Shown: positions 42,160 through 48,858 of the stretch, piece by piece
How positions within the stretch are numbered: the first letter of the stretch is position 1
Layout of the letters: every line of letters begins with the position of its first letter
Assembly (NCBI RefSeq): GCF_000521865.1
Contig: NZ_JAME01000008.1
Location: 88,520-152,519 of the forward strand
Length of the DNA: 64,000 bases
Direction: 5' to 3'
Origin: Roseivivax isoporae LMG 25204
GTDB lineage: Bacteria > Pseudomonadota > Alphaproteobacteria > Rhodobacterales > Rhodobacteraceae
The notes under the pieces: generated by a model
Told to the model about the DNA's origin: nothing
What the model saw: only the letters and a program-made list of their open reading frames with translations
The model's database searches: none
Made by a program: the position numbers and the translations under genes

Positions 42160-42870
42160 TCAGCGGGACAGCGCCAGCAGCGCCGCCTTCACGCGTTCAT
42201 GTTCCTGGTCGAGAAAGCTCTGGCCGAGCTCGTAGGCCCGCTGCACCTCGACCATCCGCGCGATCTGGCCGAGCGTGTCGACGTTCGAGGATTCGAGGAA
42301 ACCCTGCCGGAGGCGCGGTTCGGTCACGGGATCGACGCCGGCGTCGGCGCGGAAGAGCGTATCGCCCTCGCGCACGAGCCCGCGCGGGTCGAGTGGCACG
42401 ACGAGGCCAATCTGTCCGACGGGGCGGCCCGCGGACGACATCGTGCCGTCCTCGGCGATGGCGAGATCGCCGGCGCCCGGCGGCACGAGGATCGGCGCTC
42501 CGCCCGCGTCCAGCACCACGTGGCCGGTCATCGTCAGGAGCTCGCCCGCAGGGCCAGGGCTGAAGGCGCCGGCGCGGGTCAGGCGCACGCCGTCCGGCCC
42601 CTGCACCTGAAAGAAGCCGTCGCCCTCGATGGCCAGGTCGAACTGGCCACCCGTCCGCTTGAGCGTGCCCTGCGAGAGGTCGGTCTGGCCGATGCGCCCG
42701 GCGGCCATCGACACGCTGCCGTCGCCAAGGCGTGCCACGTATTCCGAGAACAGGACGCCCTGCTGCCGGTAACCCGTCGTCTCGGCGTTCGCGATGTTGT
42801 TCGCGACGACCTGCATCTCGCGCATGAGGCCCGAGAGCCGCGTGAGTGTGGTGTAGCCGGGAACCTGCAT
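42160..42870 (-). CDS. flgF: Proximal rod protein FlgF
   Basis: The 236-residue rod protein begins MQVPGYTTLTRLSGLMREMQ, followed by NNIANAETTGYRQQG, and ends with RMVEVQRAYELGQSFLDQEH. The start at 42870 is chosen because the in-frame extension lies inside fliQ. One base separates it from the fliQ stop. It is slightly shorter than FlgG, as usual. Confidence 0.93.
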   Translation of the reverse strand: MQVPGYTTLTRLSGLMREMQVVANNIANAETTGYRQQGVLFSEYVARLGDGSVSMAAGRIGQTDLSQGTLKRTGGQFDLAIEGDGFFQVQGPDGVRLTRAGAFSPGPAGELLTMTGHVVLDAGGAPILVPPGAGDLAIAEDGTMSSAGRPVGQIGLVVPLDPRGLVREGDTLFRADAGVDPVTEPRLRQGFLESSNVDTLGQIARMVEVQRAYELGQSFLDQEHERVKAALLALSR

Positions 42871-42871
42871 C

Positions 42872-43141
42872 TCAGTCTCCCGCCACGGCAACGAGGATCA
42901 CGTCGCGGAAGAACGCGACCAGTGTCTCGGACATGAAGCTCATGGACATCCAGAAGACCACGACGATTGCCGCGAGTTTCGGCACGAAGGTCAGCGTCAT
43001 CTCCTGGATCGAGGTCAGCGCCTGAACGAGGCCGATCGTCACGCCCGAGACCAGCGCCGCCGAGAGGATGGGCAGCGAAGTGATGGTCGCGATCCAGAGC
43101 GCCTGCCGCACCACGTCGTAGAACTCCGCTTCGGACAGCAT
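42872..43141 (-). CDS. fliQ: Flagellar export gate protein FliQ
   Basis: The 89-residue protein has two transmembrane helices (about 15-38 and 50-75) with the family motifs ALVSGVTIGLVQALTSIQE and MTLTFVPKLAAI. It is part of the FliPQR export gate. It lies 3 bases after fliE and directly before flgF, an order seen in roseobacter flagellar clusters. Confidence 0.96.
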   Translation of the reverse strand: MLSEAEFYDVVRQALWIATITSLPILSAALVSGVTIGLVQALTSIQEMTLTFVPKLAAIVVVFWMSMSFMSETLVAFFRDVILVAVAGD

Positions 43142-43144
43142 CGG

Positions 43145-43414
43145 TCAGACCGGCATGCGCAGGATTTCCTGGTAGGCCTCGACCACCTTGTTGCGGACGG
43201 TGACCGCCGTCTCGACGGCGAGTTCCGACTGCGCGAGCGCGGCGACCAGCGCATGGGGATCGGCATCACCCGTCATCGCCTCCGTGGCCGTGCGTTCGGC
43301 CGCCCTCAGGGTCTCGGTGAAATCGGCTACGGGGTCGGGGCGCGGCGTGCCCGGCGCCGCGACGCGGCCGATGGCGGCGTAGCTCTGGCTGGCGAAAAGA
43401 CTGCGGACGTCCAT
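43145..43414 (-). CDS. fliE: MS-ring/rod junction protein FliE
   Basis: The 89-residue protein begins MDVRSLFASQSYAAIG and has the FliE core DPHALVAALAQSELAVETAVTVRNKVVEAYQEI-type helix (seen as VTVRNKVVEAYQEILRM) at its end. It joins the MS ring to the rod. It lies between flgC and fliQ in one leftward operon. Confidence 0.93.
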   Translation of the reverse strand: MDVRSLFASQSYAAIGRVAAPGTPRPDPVADFTETLRAAERTATEAMTGDADPHALVAALAQSELAVETAVTVRNKVVEAYQEILRMPV

Positions 43415-43439
43415 GCGGTTCTCCTGCTATGGCGGGTGA

Positions 43440-43832
43440 TCAGCGGCGCAGCAGGTCCATCAGGGCCTGCGACATATCTCGGGTCTGCTCGAACATCTTC
43501 AGGTTCGCCTCGTAGGAGCGCTGGGCTTCGCGCGCGTCGGCGATCTCGACGATCAGGTCGACGCCGGAACCCTCGTAGTACCCGTCTTCTCCGGCGAGCG
43601 GATGCGCCGGGTCGAAGATCCGCGGCAGGGCGCCCCGGTCGAGCGTCACCCGGCCGACCGCCACGCGCTGCACGCCGTGGGCGTCCTCGCGCCCGAGCTC
43701 GAACGGCACGGTCTTCCGGCGGTAGCCGGGCGTGTCGGTGTTCGCGATGTTCTCCGACACGTGCACCAGCCGACGCGCCTGCGCCTCGAGCCCGCTCGCC
43801 GTGACCGAGAGTGCGTCGGAAAAGGCGCTCAT
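43440..43832 (-). CDS. flgC: Proximal rod protein FlgC
   Basis: The 130-residue protein has the N-terminal rod motif VSENIANTDTPGYRRKTV and the C-terminal EIADAREAQRSYEANLKMFE. Both are standard for FlgC. It follows flgB by 7 bases. Confidence 0.94.
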   Translation of the reverse strand: MSAFSDALSVTASGLEAQARRLVHVSENIANTDTPGYRRKTVPFELGREDAHGVQRVAVGRVTLDRGALPRIFDPAHPLAGEDGYYEGSGVDLIVEIADAREAQRSYEANLKMFEQTRDMSQALMDLLRR

Positions 43833-43839
43833 GGCGTCC

Positions 43840-44226
43840 TCACCGTCCGCCGCCGAGCGCGGTGCGCAGGATGGTCATGCCCGAGCGGTAGATCGCGAGC
43901 GCGCGACCGTGATCGCGTCGCGCCGTGTTGGCCCAGACCATTTCCTGCTCGAGGGATACGGTGTTGCCATTCGGGTCCGCGGCCGCGTCGATGCGGGTGA
44001 AGTCTGCCTCGCCGTCCGAACGCACGCCGAAGAGGTGGCTCGGCCGCGTCGCCCGCGGGCCGGACGGCTCGCGCGACGCGTAGGCGTCCGAGAAGTCCGG
44101 GAGGCGCAGGGCGCGGTAGCCCGGCGTATCGGCGTTGGCGATGTTCTGTGCGCTGGCTGCCTGCATCCGGCCAGCGTGGCGCGCCATGCGGACCGCCGTG
44201 TCGAAGAGGGCCAGATCCTGAAACAT
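43840..44226 (-). CDS. flgB: Proximal rod protein FlgB
   Basis: The 128-residue protein has AQNIANADTPGYRALRLPDF near residue 27 and the C-terminal segment VWANTARRDHGRALAIYRSG. It heads the leftward operon flgB-flgC-fliE-fliQ-flgF-flgG-flgA-flgH-fliL. GGAG lies 7 bases before the ATG. The 84-base gap to fliI must hold both divergent promoters; no clear sigma signature was recognised there. Confidence 0.93.
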   Translation of the reverse strand: MFQDLALFDTAVRMARHAGRMQAASAQNIANADTPGYRALRLPDFSDAYASREPSGPRATRPSHLFGVRSDGEADFTRIDAAADPNGNTVSLEQEMVWANTARRDHGRALAIYRSGMTILRTALGGGR

Positions 44227-44310
44227 TCGGTTTCTCCAGTCGCGTTCTGCAACCTCCTCTTAAGTCCGATTCCTTTAGAAACCGTGTGTCGGCGGCAATC
44301 GGGGAGCGGC

Positions 44311-45651
44311 ATGAGGCGCACGGAAATCCACGGGTTGCAGGAGGAGATCGGGCGCCTGCGGCCCGTACGCCCGGTGGGACGGGTGCACTCGGCGGACGGC
44401 GCGGTGATCTGGGTCACCGGACTGTCGCGGCACGTGGGCATCGGCGACCGGATGCAGATCCTGCGCGGCGACGGCAGCGTGCTGTGGGGCGAGGCGCTGC
44501 GCCTGCGCGAAGGCATGGTCGGCATGCTGCCCGACGCGCCGCCGGACGGCGTCGCCGAGAACGACAGGGTGACCGCGACGGGGGCGCCCGTCCTCGCCCC
44601 CTGCGACGCCTGGATCGGCCGTGTCATCGACCCTCTCGGCCGGCCGCTCGATGGCCGGCCGCTGCCCGCAGGTGCGGTCCCGCGTCCGTTCCGTGCCGTC
44701 CCGCCGGCGGCGGCGGGGCGGCGACCGCTCGGGCCGCGCCTCGGCACGGGGCTTGGCGTCTTCAACACGCTCCTGCCGATCGCCCGGGGACAGCGGATCG
44801 GCCTTTTCGCCGGCTCGGGCGTGGGCAAGTCCCGGCTTCTTGCACAGCTGGCGCGCGGCCTCGAGGCTGACGTCGTGGTGCTCGCGCTGATCGGCGAGCG
44901 CGGGCGCGAACTCGGCGAATTCGTCACGCGTGTCCTCGGCCCCGAGGGCATGGCGCGGTCCGTGGTGGTGGCCGCGACCTCGGACCGCTCGGCGCTCGAC
45001 CGGCGACGCGCGGCGCTTTCGGCGATGACCGTCGCAGAACATTTTCGCGATGGCGGTCGGCAGGTCCTGTTCCTGGCCGATTCCATCACGCGCTTCGCTG
45101 AGGCGCACCGCGAGGTCGCGCTCGCGTCCGGAGAATTGCCGGCCCTGCGCGGACATCCCGCCTCGATGGCCCACCAGATCATGGCACTTGCCGAACGCGC
45201 GGGCCCCGGCGAGGCCGGGCAGGGCGACATCACCGCCGTCTTCACCGTGCTCGTCGCCGGGTCCGACATGGAGGAACCGGTTGCGGATGTCCTGCGGGGA
45301 ACGCTCGACGGACACGTGGTGCTCGAGCGCGGGATCGCCGAGCGGGGTCGCTTCCCGGCGGTGAACGTCCTGCGGTCCGTGTCGCGCTGCCTCCCGGACG
45401 CGGCGAGCCCGCAGGAGAACGCCCTTCTGGCGGATGTGCGGCGCCTCCTCGGGGCCTATGACCGGTCGGAGCCGATGGTGCGCGCCGGGCTCTACCGCGC
45501 GGGCTCCGATCCGGAGCTCGACGAGGCGATCCGCCTCTTGCCCGACCTCGACCGGTTTCTCGGCGAGGACGGGCATGCCACGCCGCGGGACAGTTTCGAC
45601 CGGCTCGGCCTCATCTTGCGTCGGGCACGCGTGCCGCAACCGACCCGCTGA
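44311..45651 (+). CDS. fliI: Flagellar export ATPase FliI
   Basis: The 446-residue F1-beta-like ATPase powers or primes flagellar export. Walker A FAGSGVGKSRLLAQL (about residues 168-182) and the Walker B strand VLFLADSITRFAEAHREVAL are clear, as is ALSGELPALRGHP-like ASGELPALRGHPASM. GGGGAG precedes the ATG. FliH, its usual partner, is not encoded in the window. Confidence 0.95.
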   Translation: MRRTEIHGLQEEIGRLRPVRPVGRVHSADGAVIWVTGLSRHVGIGDRMQILRGDGSVLWGEALRLREGMVGMLPDAPPDGVAENDRVTATGAPVLAPCDAWIGRVIDPLGRPLDGRPLPAGAVPRPFRAVPPAAAGRRPLGPRLGTGLGVFNTLLPIARGQRIGLFAGSGVGKSRLLAQLARGLEADVVVLALIGERGRELGEFVTRVLGPEGMARSVVVAATSDRSALDRRRAALSAMTVAEHFRDGGRQVLFLADSITRFAEAHREVALASGELPALRGHPASMAHQIMALAERAGPGEAGQGDITAVFTVLVAGSDMEEPVADVLRGTLDGHVVLERGIAERGRFPAVNVLRSVSRCLPDAASPQENALLADVRRLLGAYDRSEPMVRAGLYRAGSDPELDEAIRLLPDLDRFLGEDGHATPRDSFDRLGLILRRARVPQPTR

Positions 45652-45671
45652 CGTGGTCCGCAAGCGGGCGT

Positions 45672-45701
45672 GCCGAAGGGCGACCGCGGCCGCCCCTCGG
45701 C
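45672..45701. terminator. Hairpin between convergent fliI and flbT
   Basis: GCCGAAGGGCG pairs with CGCCCCTCGGC (one G-T wobble) around an 8-base loop, giving an 11-bp stem that abuts the flbT stop. There is no T-run. It probably serves as a shared transcript end for the convergent fliI and flaF-flbT messages. Confidence 0.5.
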
Positions 45702-46103
45702 TCAGCCGTGAGGCGCAAGCAGACGGTCTTCCCGGGGGATCAGCGCGCGCAGCGACTTGAGGCAGGGATAGAACCGTGCGCGCATCGCCGCTTCCGTCGC
45801 CTCGGCGAGCAGGGTGCGGCTGTCGCGATCGGTGAGGATCTGGCTGAGTTCCTCGATACGCCGCAGGAGCGCCGGCGCCACCTCCTCGGCGTCGCGGTCG
45901 CCGCTCAGGACCAGCTGCGCCTCGTAGCAGAGCCGCCGGACGGGGGTGGTCGCCTCGTCGGGATGGATCGCGTCCTTGAGGCGCAGGATGCGCGCGTTCG
46001 GCGAGACAATCGAGATCCTTGTGCGCCGGTCGCCGTTCTCGAGCACCGCGCCGTTGATCAGCACGCGTTCCCGGGGCGCCAGCTTGAGCACGAGCCCGGT
46101 CAT
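45702..46103 (-). CDS. flbT: Flagellin synthesis repressor FlbT
   Basis: The 133-residue protein begins MTGLVLKLAPRERVLINGAVLENGDRR-type sequence (seen as LKLAPRERVLINGAVLENG) and contains RRLCYEAQLVLSGDRDAEE, as in FlbT. In Caulobacter FlbT acts on the flagellin mRNA leader and lowers its stability when assembly is blocked. It overlaps flaF by 4 bases and lies downstream of the flagellin gene whose leader contains a large stem-loop. Confidence 0.9.
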   Translation of the reverse strand: MTGLVLKLAPRERVLINGAVLENGDRRTRISIVSPNARILRLKDAIHPDEATTPVRRLCYEAQLVLSGDRDAEEVAPALLRRIEELSQILTDRDSRTLLAEATEAAMRARFYPCLKSLRALIPREDRLLAPHG

Positions 46104-46489
46104 GGGTGCGGCCTGCTGCCGAGACCACGCAGGATCGCGACGTTGATCTCGAGGAGAGGCGTGACCCTGGCCTTGCCCCGCAGGACGAGGCGGCTGTGTT
46201 TCTCGGTGAACTCGGCGAGGTAGAAGATCCGTGCCCTCAGGTCGTCGGGCAGCCCGTTTCCCGCCTGCCCGACATCCGCGGCCAGCGTTGTCCAGAGCCT
46301 CCGGTTGTCCGACAACGCGGCGACGAGCTCGGGATAGCCGCGCTTTCCCTTCCGGGCCGCGTCCCGCAGACGATGTGTGATCCGGGCGATGACTTCGTAT
46401 TCCGCACCGCGGGCCGTCCGGATCGGAGCGGCGGCATGCGAGTAGGCGTGAAGCGCCTGCGCGTGAGCGTGCAAGGGGGTCTCCAGCAT
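46100..46489 (-). CDS. flaF: Flagellin assembly/regulatory protein FlaF
   Basis: The 129-residue helical protein contains EVIARITHRLRDA, LVAALSDNRRLWTTLAADV and LPDDLRARIFYLAEFTEKHS, typical of FlaF. FlaF promotes flagellin production or secretion and works opposite to FlbT. The pair flaF-flbT downstream of fliC is a standard alphaproteobacterial arrangement. Confidence 0.9.
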   Translation of the reverse strand: MLETPLHAHAQALHAYSHAAAPIRTARGAEYEVIARITHRLRDAARKGKRGYPELVAALSDNRRLWTTLAADVGQAGNGLPDDLRARIFYLAEFTEKHSRLVLRGKARVTPLLEINVAILRGLGSRPHP

Positions 46490-46522
46490 GTCGAGGTGTC
46501 AGGATTGGGACGTCGGGAGGTG

Positions 46523-46546
46523 GGGAGGGCCGCGGACGGCCCTCCC
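46523..46546 (-). terminator. Strong hairpin between fliC and flaF
   Basis: GGGAGGGCCG-CGGA-CGGCCCTCCC is a perfect 10-bp stem with a 4-base loop in the 67-base fliC-flaF gap. No T-run follows. It may attenuate read-through from the abundant flagellin message into flaF-flbT, or stabilise the fliC 3' end. Confidence 0.6.
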
Positions 46547-46556
46547 GTCGTCCCGG

Positions 46557-47915
46557 TTACCGGAACAGCGACAGGAGCTGCTGCGGCGCCTGGTTCGCGA
46601 TCGACAGCGCCTGGACGCCGAGCTGCTGCTGAACCTGGAGTGCCTGCAGGCGTGCGGACGCCTCCTCCATGTCGGCATCGACGAGGGTGCCGATGCCCGA
46701 CTTCAGCGCGGTCGTGAGACCGGAGATGAAGTCGGTCTGGGTCTCGATGCGCCCCTGCGCCGAGCCGAATGCCGAGGCGGAGTCGATCGCGGTCTGGATC
46801 AGCGCTTCGATCTCGGTGAGGGCGTTGTCGGCCCCCGCCTGGGTGGTCACGTCGACATTGGTGAGCTGCTCGAGACGGCCGCCGATCGTGGTGGCGGTCG
46901 CCGCGAACTGCTCCGCGTTGACCGAGAAGGTGTCGCCGGCGACGCCGTCGTACCCCTCGATCACCAGCGAGAACCCGTTGGCGCCGACCGTTGCCTGGAT
47001 CAGGCCGGACCCGGAGCCCACGTTGTCCTCGCCGAGCTTGGTGCGCGCGTACCGGTTGAACGCGTCGGCCAGGCCCGTGGCGACGTCGGCGGCGGTGTCG
47101 CCGTCGCGGGCCACGTAGGTGATGTCGCCGTCGGTCGTGTTGAACGCGGCCGGGACATTGCCGCCCGAGGCCGTGATGATCAACTGGAAGCCGAGGCCTG
47201 CCGCGACCGGATCGGTGCTCGAGAAGTTGGCCAGCGACGGGGCGCCCGCCGTTGCCTCGGACCCGATGTTGATCGTCAACGTGGCGTTGGCGGCCGTGTT
47301 GACGGCGGTCGCGGCCTGAGCCGCGGTCGTGCCGAACGCGAAGAGATCCGCGTTCGCTGCGGTTGCCGTCGCCGTGTAGTCGATCGCCGACGCGGTGGTG
47401 CCGAGGTCCTGCTTCGCGACGCTGATGTCGGACGCCACGACGTTGCTGCTCGAGCGGTCGAGCGACGACAGGATGTTGATGTTGCCAGACCCGGCAGTCG
47501 TGTCTGTGTTCGACAGCAGGTTCAGGCCGTTGAACTGCGCCGCGCCGACGACCGAGGCGATCTGGTCGCGCAGGGCGCTGATATCGGCCTGGATCTTGAC
47601 GCGGTCGACGTTCTCCTCCTGGGCGGCAACGATCTTGCCCTTGATGTCGGTGAGCAGGTCGGTGACCGTCTCGGCGGCCTGGCGGGCCACCGCGACGGTC
47701 GATTCGCCGAGGTTGAGACTGTCGGAGATGCCCTTGAAGCCCTTCACGTCGGCTTCCATCACCTTGGAAATCGCCCAGACGGCGGAGTTGTCCTTGGCGG
47801 TGGCCACCGACTTTCCGGTCGCGACCTCGTTCTGCGTCATCTGAAGGCCCTTGTTGATGGACTTCAGGGTCTGCAGCGCGATCATCGCGCCGTTGTTCGT
47901 CAGAATGCTAGACAT
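46557..47915 (-). CDS. fliC: Flagellin FliC
   Basis: The 452-residue filament protein has MSSILTNNGAMIALQTLKSI at the start, the D0/D1 helices (ATGKSVATAKDNSAVWAISK), a variable centre rich in Ala/Thr/Gly, and a C-terminal D1/D0 ending VQALSIANQAPQQLLSLF. The export-relevant ends are both intact. The ATG at 47913-47915 fits all known flagellin starts; the frame extends further upstream only through the leader. AAAGGG lies about 10 bases before it. Secretion is via the flagellar export system. Confidence 0.96.
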   Translation of the reverse strand: MSSILTNNGAMIALQTLKSINKGLQMTQNEVATGKSVATAKDNSAVWAISKVMEADVKGFKGISDSLNLGESTVAVARQAAETVTDLLTDIKGKIVAAQEENVDRVKIQADISALRDQIASVVGAAQFNGLNLLSNTDTTAGSGNINILSSLDRSSSNVVASDISVAKQDLGTTASAIDYTATATAANADLFAFGTTAAQAATAVNTAANATLTINIGSEATAGAPSLANFSSTDPVAAGLGFQLIITASGGNVPAAFNTTDGDITYVARDGDTAADVATGLADAFNRYARTKLGEDNVGSGSGLIQATVGANGFSLVIEGYDGVAGDTFSVNAEQFAATATTIGGRLEQLTNVDVTTQAGADNALTEIEALIQTAIDSASAFGSAQGRIETQTDFISGLTTALKSGIGTLVDADMEEASARLQALQVQQQLGVQALSIANQAPQQLLSLFR

Positions 47916-47938
47916 GAGTGGTATACCCTTTGAGTTCA

Positions 47939-47975
47939 GCCGCTTTTGCGGCATCCGATGTGCCGCGAAAGCGGC
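47939..47975 (-). promoter_or_regulatory. Flagellin mRNA leader stem-loop
   Basis: GCCGCTTTTGCGGCA and TGCCGCGAAAGCGGC form a 15-bp inverted repeat with a single mismatch around a 7-base loop, ending 23 bases before the flagellin ATG. Each arm can also fold alone into a 5-bp hairpin with a 4-base loop (UUUC or AAAA in the mRNA), so two exclusive structures are possible. FlbT of Caulobacter acts at the flagellin leader; flbT is encoded 1.8 kb downstream. Confidence 0.65.
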
Positions 47976-48118
47976 GGTCAAAGGTCGTTCTGACACAAGC
48001 GGGGAGGTGGTTTTCTCGCCCCGCGCCATCCTGTCCGGATGCCGTGCCAGACTGCCTCCTCATGCGTTAACAAGCTGCCAAGTAGGTCCTCCGTTTCCGC
48101 CGCAATTCGACGACAATG

Positions 48119-48475
48119 TCATGCACGTTTTTCGAGCGTGCTCTGCGCCGTAGACTTGATCTTCTGGCGCCGACCCTCGCCGTCGTAGGTCTCGCCCCCG
48201 CCGCCCACCGCGCGCAGTTCGGCGAGCCGATCTGCCACGGCGCGCAAGCCTTCGAGCGCCTGCTCGAACAATGCGCGGTTGCGCCGCAGCTTGAGCTGGA
48301 GGGGGGCCAGCGCGGCGCCGCTCGCCGGCATGTCGGCGGCGAGTTGGTCAAGCAGGATCCCCTTCTCGCGGGCAAGCTCGTCGATCCTGTCGAAATCGCC
48401 GGCGACAAGCGCCGCCCGCTCGTCGTCCAGCAACTTGTTCAGCTTCTTCAGCACGGTATCAGTCGTCTGCGGCAT
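48119..48475 (-). CDS. FlgN-like export chaperone
   Basis: The 118-residue helical protein (LKKLNKLLDDERAALVAGDF, LQLKLRRNRALFEQALEGLR) has the length and pattern of FlgN, the chaperone that brings FlgK and FlgL to the export gate. It overlaps the rod-binding gene by 17 bases. The name is inferred from size, fold pattern and context; the sequence similarity is weak by eye. Confidence 0.65.
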   Translation of the reverse strand: MPQTTDTVLKKLNKLLDDERAALVAGDFDRIDELAREKGILLDQLAADMPASGAALAPLQLKLRRNRALFEQALEGLRAVADRLAELRAVGGGGETYDGEGRRQKIKSTAQSTLEKRA

Positions 48476-48752
48476 CTGCGCGTTCCTTAAGAGTTTCGTG
48501 GATGACTCGGGCCAGTCCGATTCCGCCCGCCTCGGTCAGTAGGCCTGCCTGGGCATCGCGCAGGAAAGACGCGAACTGCTCCTCGCCGTTCCGGCCGCCG
48601 AAGGCCTGGCGTGGTGCGCCAAGGCCGGCTGCGGCCAGCATTTCGGACAGGAACTGGCGCTCGAGGGCGACGGCGGCCCGCCAAAGGCCGCTGTCCTGTT
48701 TCTGGGGGGCCTCCGCGCGCGCGATCGCTGGCGGAACCGCATGTACCTGCAT
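48459..48752 (-). CDS. flgJ: Rod-binding protein, FlgJ N-terminal type
   Basis: The 97-residue protein matches only the rod-scaffold domain of FlgJ (ALERQFLSEMLAAAGLG and GEEQFASFLRDAQAGLLTE), with no muramidase domain. This is the usual short alphaproteobacterial form, where a separate enzyme opens the peptidoglycan. It starts a leftward pair with the FlgN-like gene and is divergent from fliK. Confidence 0.82.
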   Translation of the reverse strand: MQVHAVPPAIARAEAPQKQDSGLWRAAVALERQFLSEMLAAAGLGAPRQAFGGRNGEEQFASFLRDAQAGLLTEAGGIGLARVIHETLKERADAADD

Positions 48753-48799
48753 GGAGTCGCTCCACTTGTCTGCATCGCGGTCATCCTCCTCCGGCGCCG

Positions 48800-48814
48800 G
48801 TAAATTTCCGGTAA
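48800..48814. promoter_or_regulatory. CtrA-like half-site pair between flgJ and fliK
   Basis: On the minus strand TTAC-CGGAAAT-TTAC has two three-of-four matches to the CtrA half-site TTAA at the correct N7 spacing. It lies midway in the 106-base divergent gap. Weak on its own; listed because the same type of site precedes flgE. Confidence 0.3.
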
Positions 48815-48858
48815 CTCCGACGTGCCAAGGTGGCGTTCGGTTCGGAACAGGACGCAGA

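Noticed and set aside
47976..48118. Sigma-54 promoter upstream of the flagellin gene (TGGCAC near 48045 on the minus strand)
   Set aside because: The -24 half fits, but no GC-containing -12 element (TTGCA type) lies at the required spacing.
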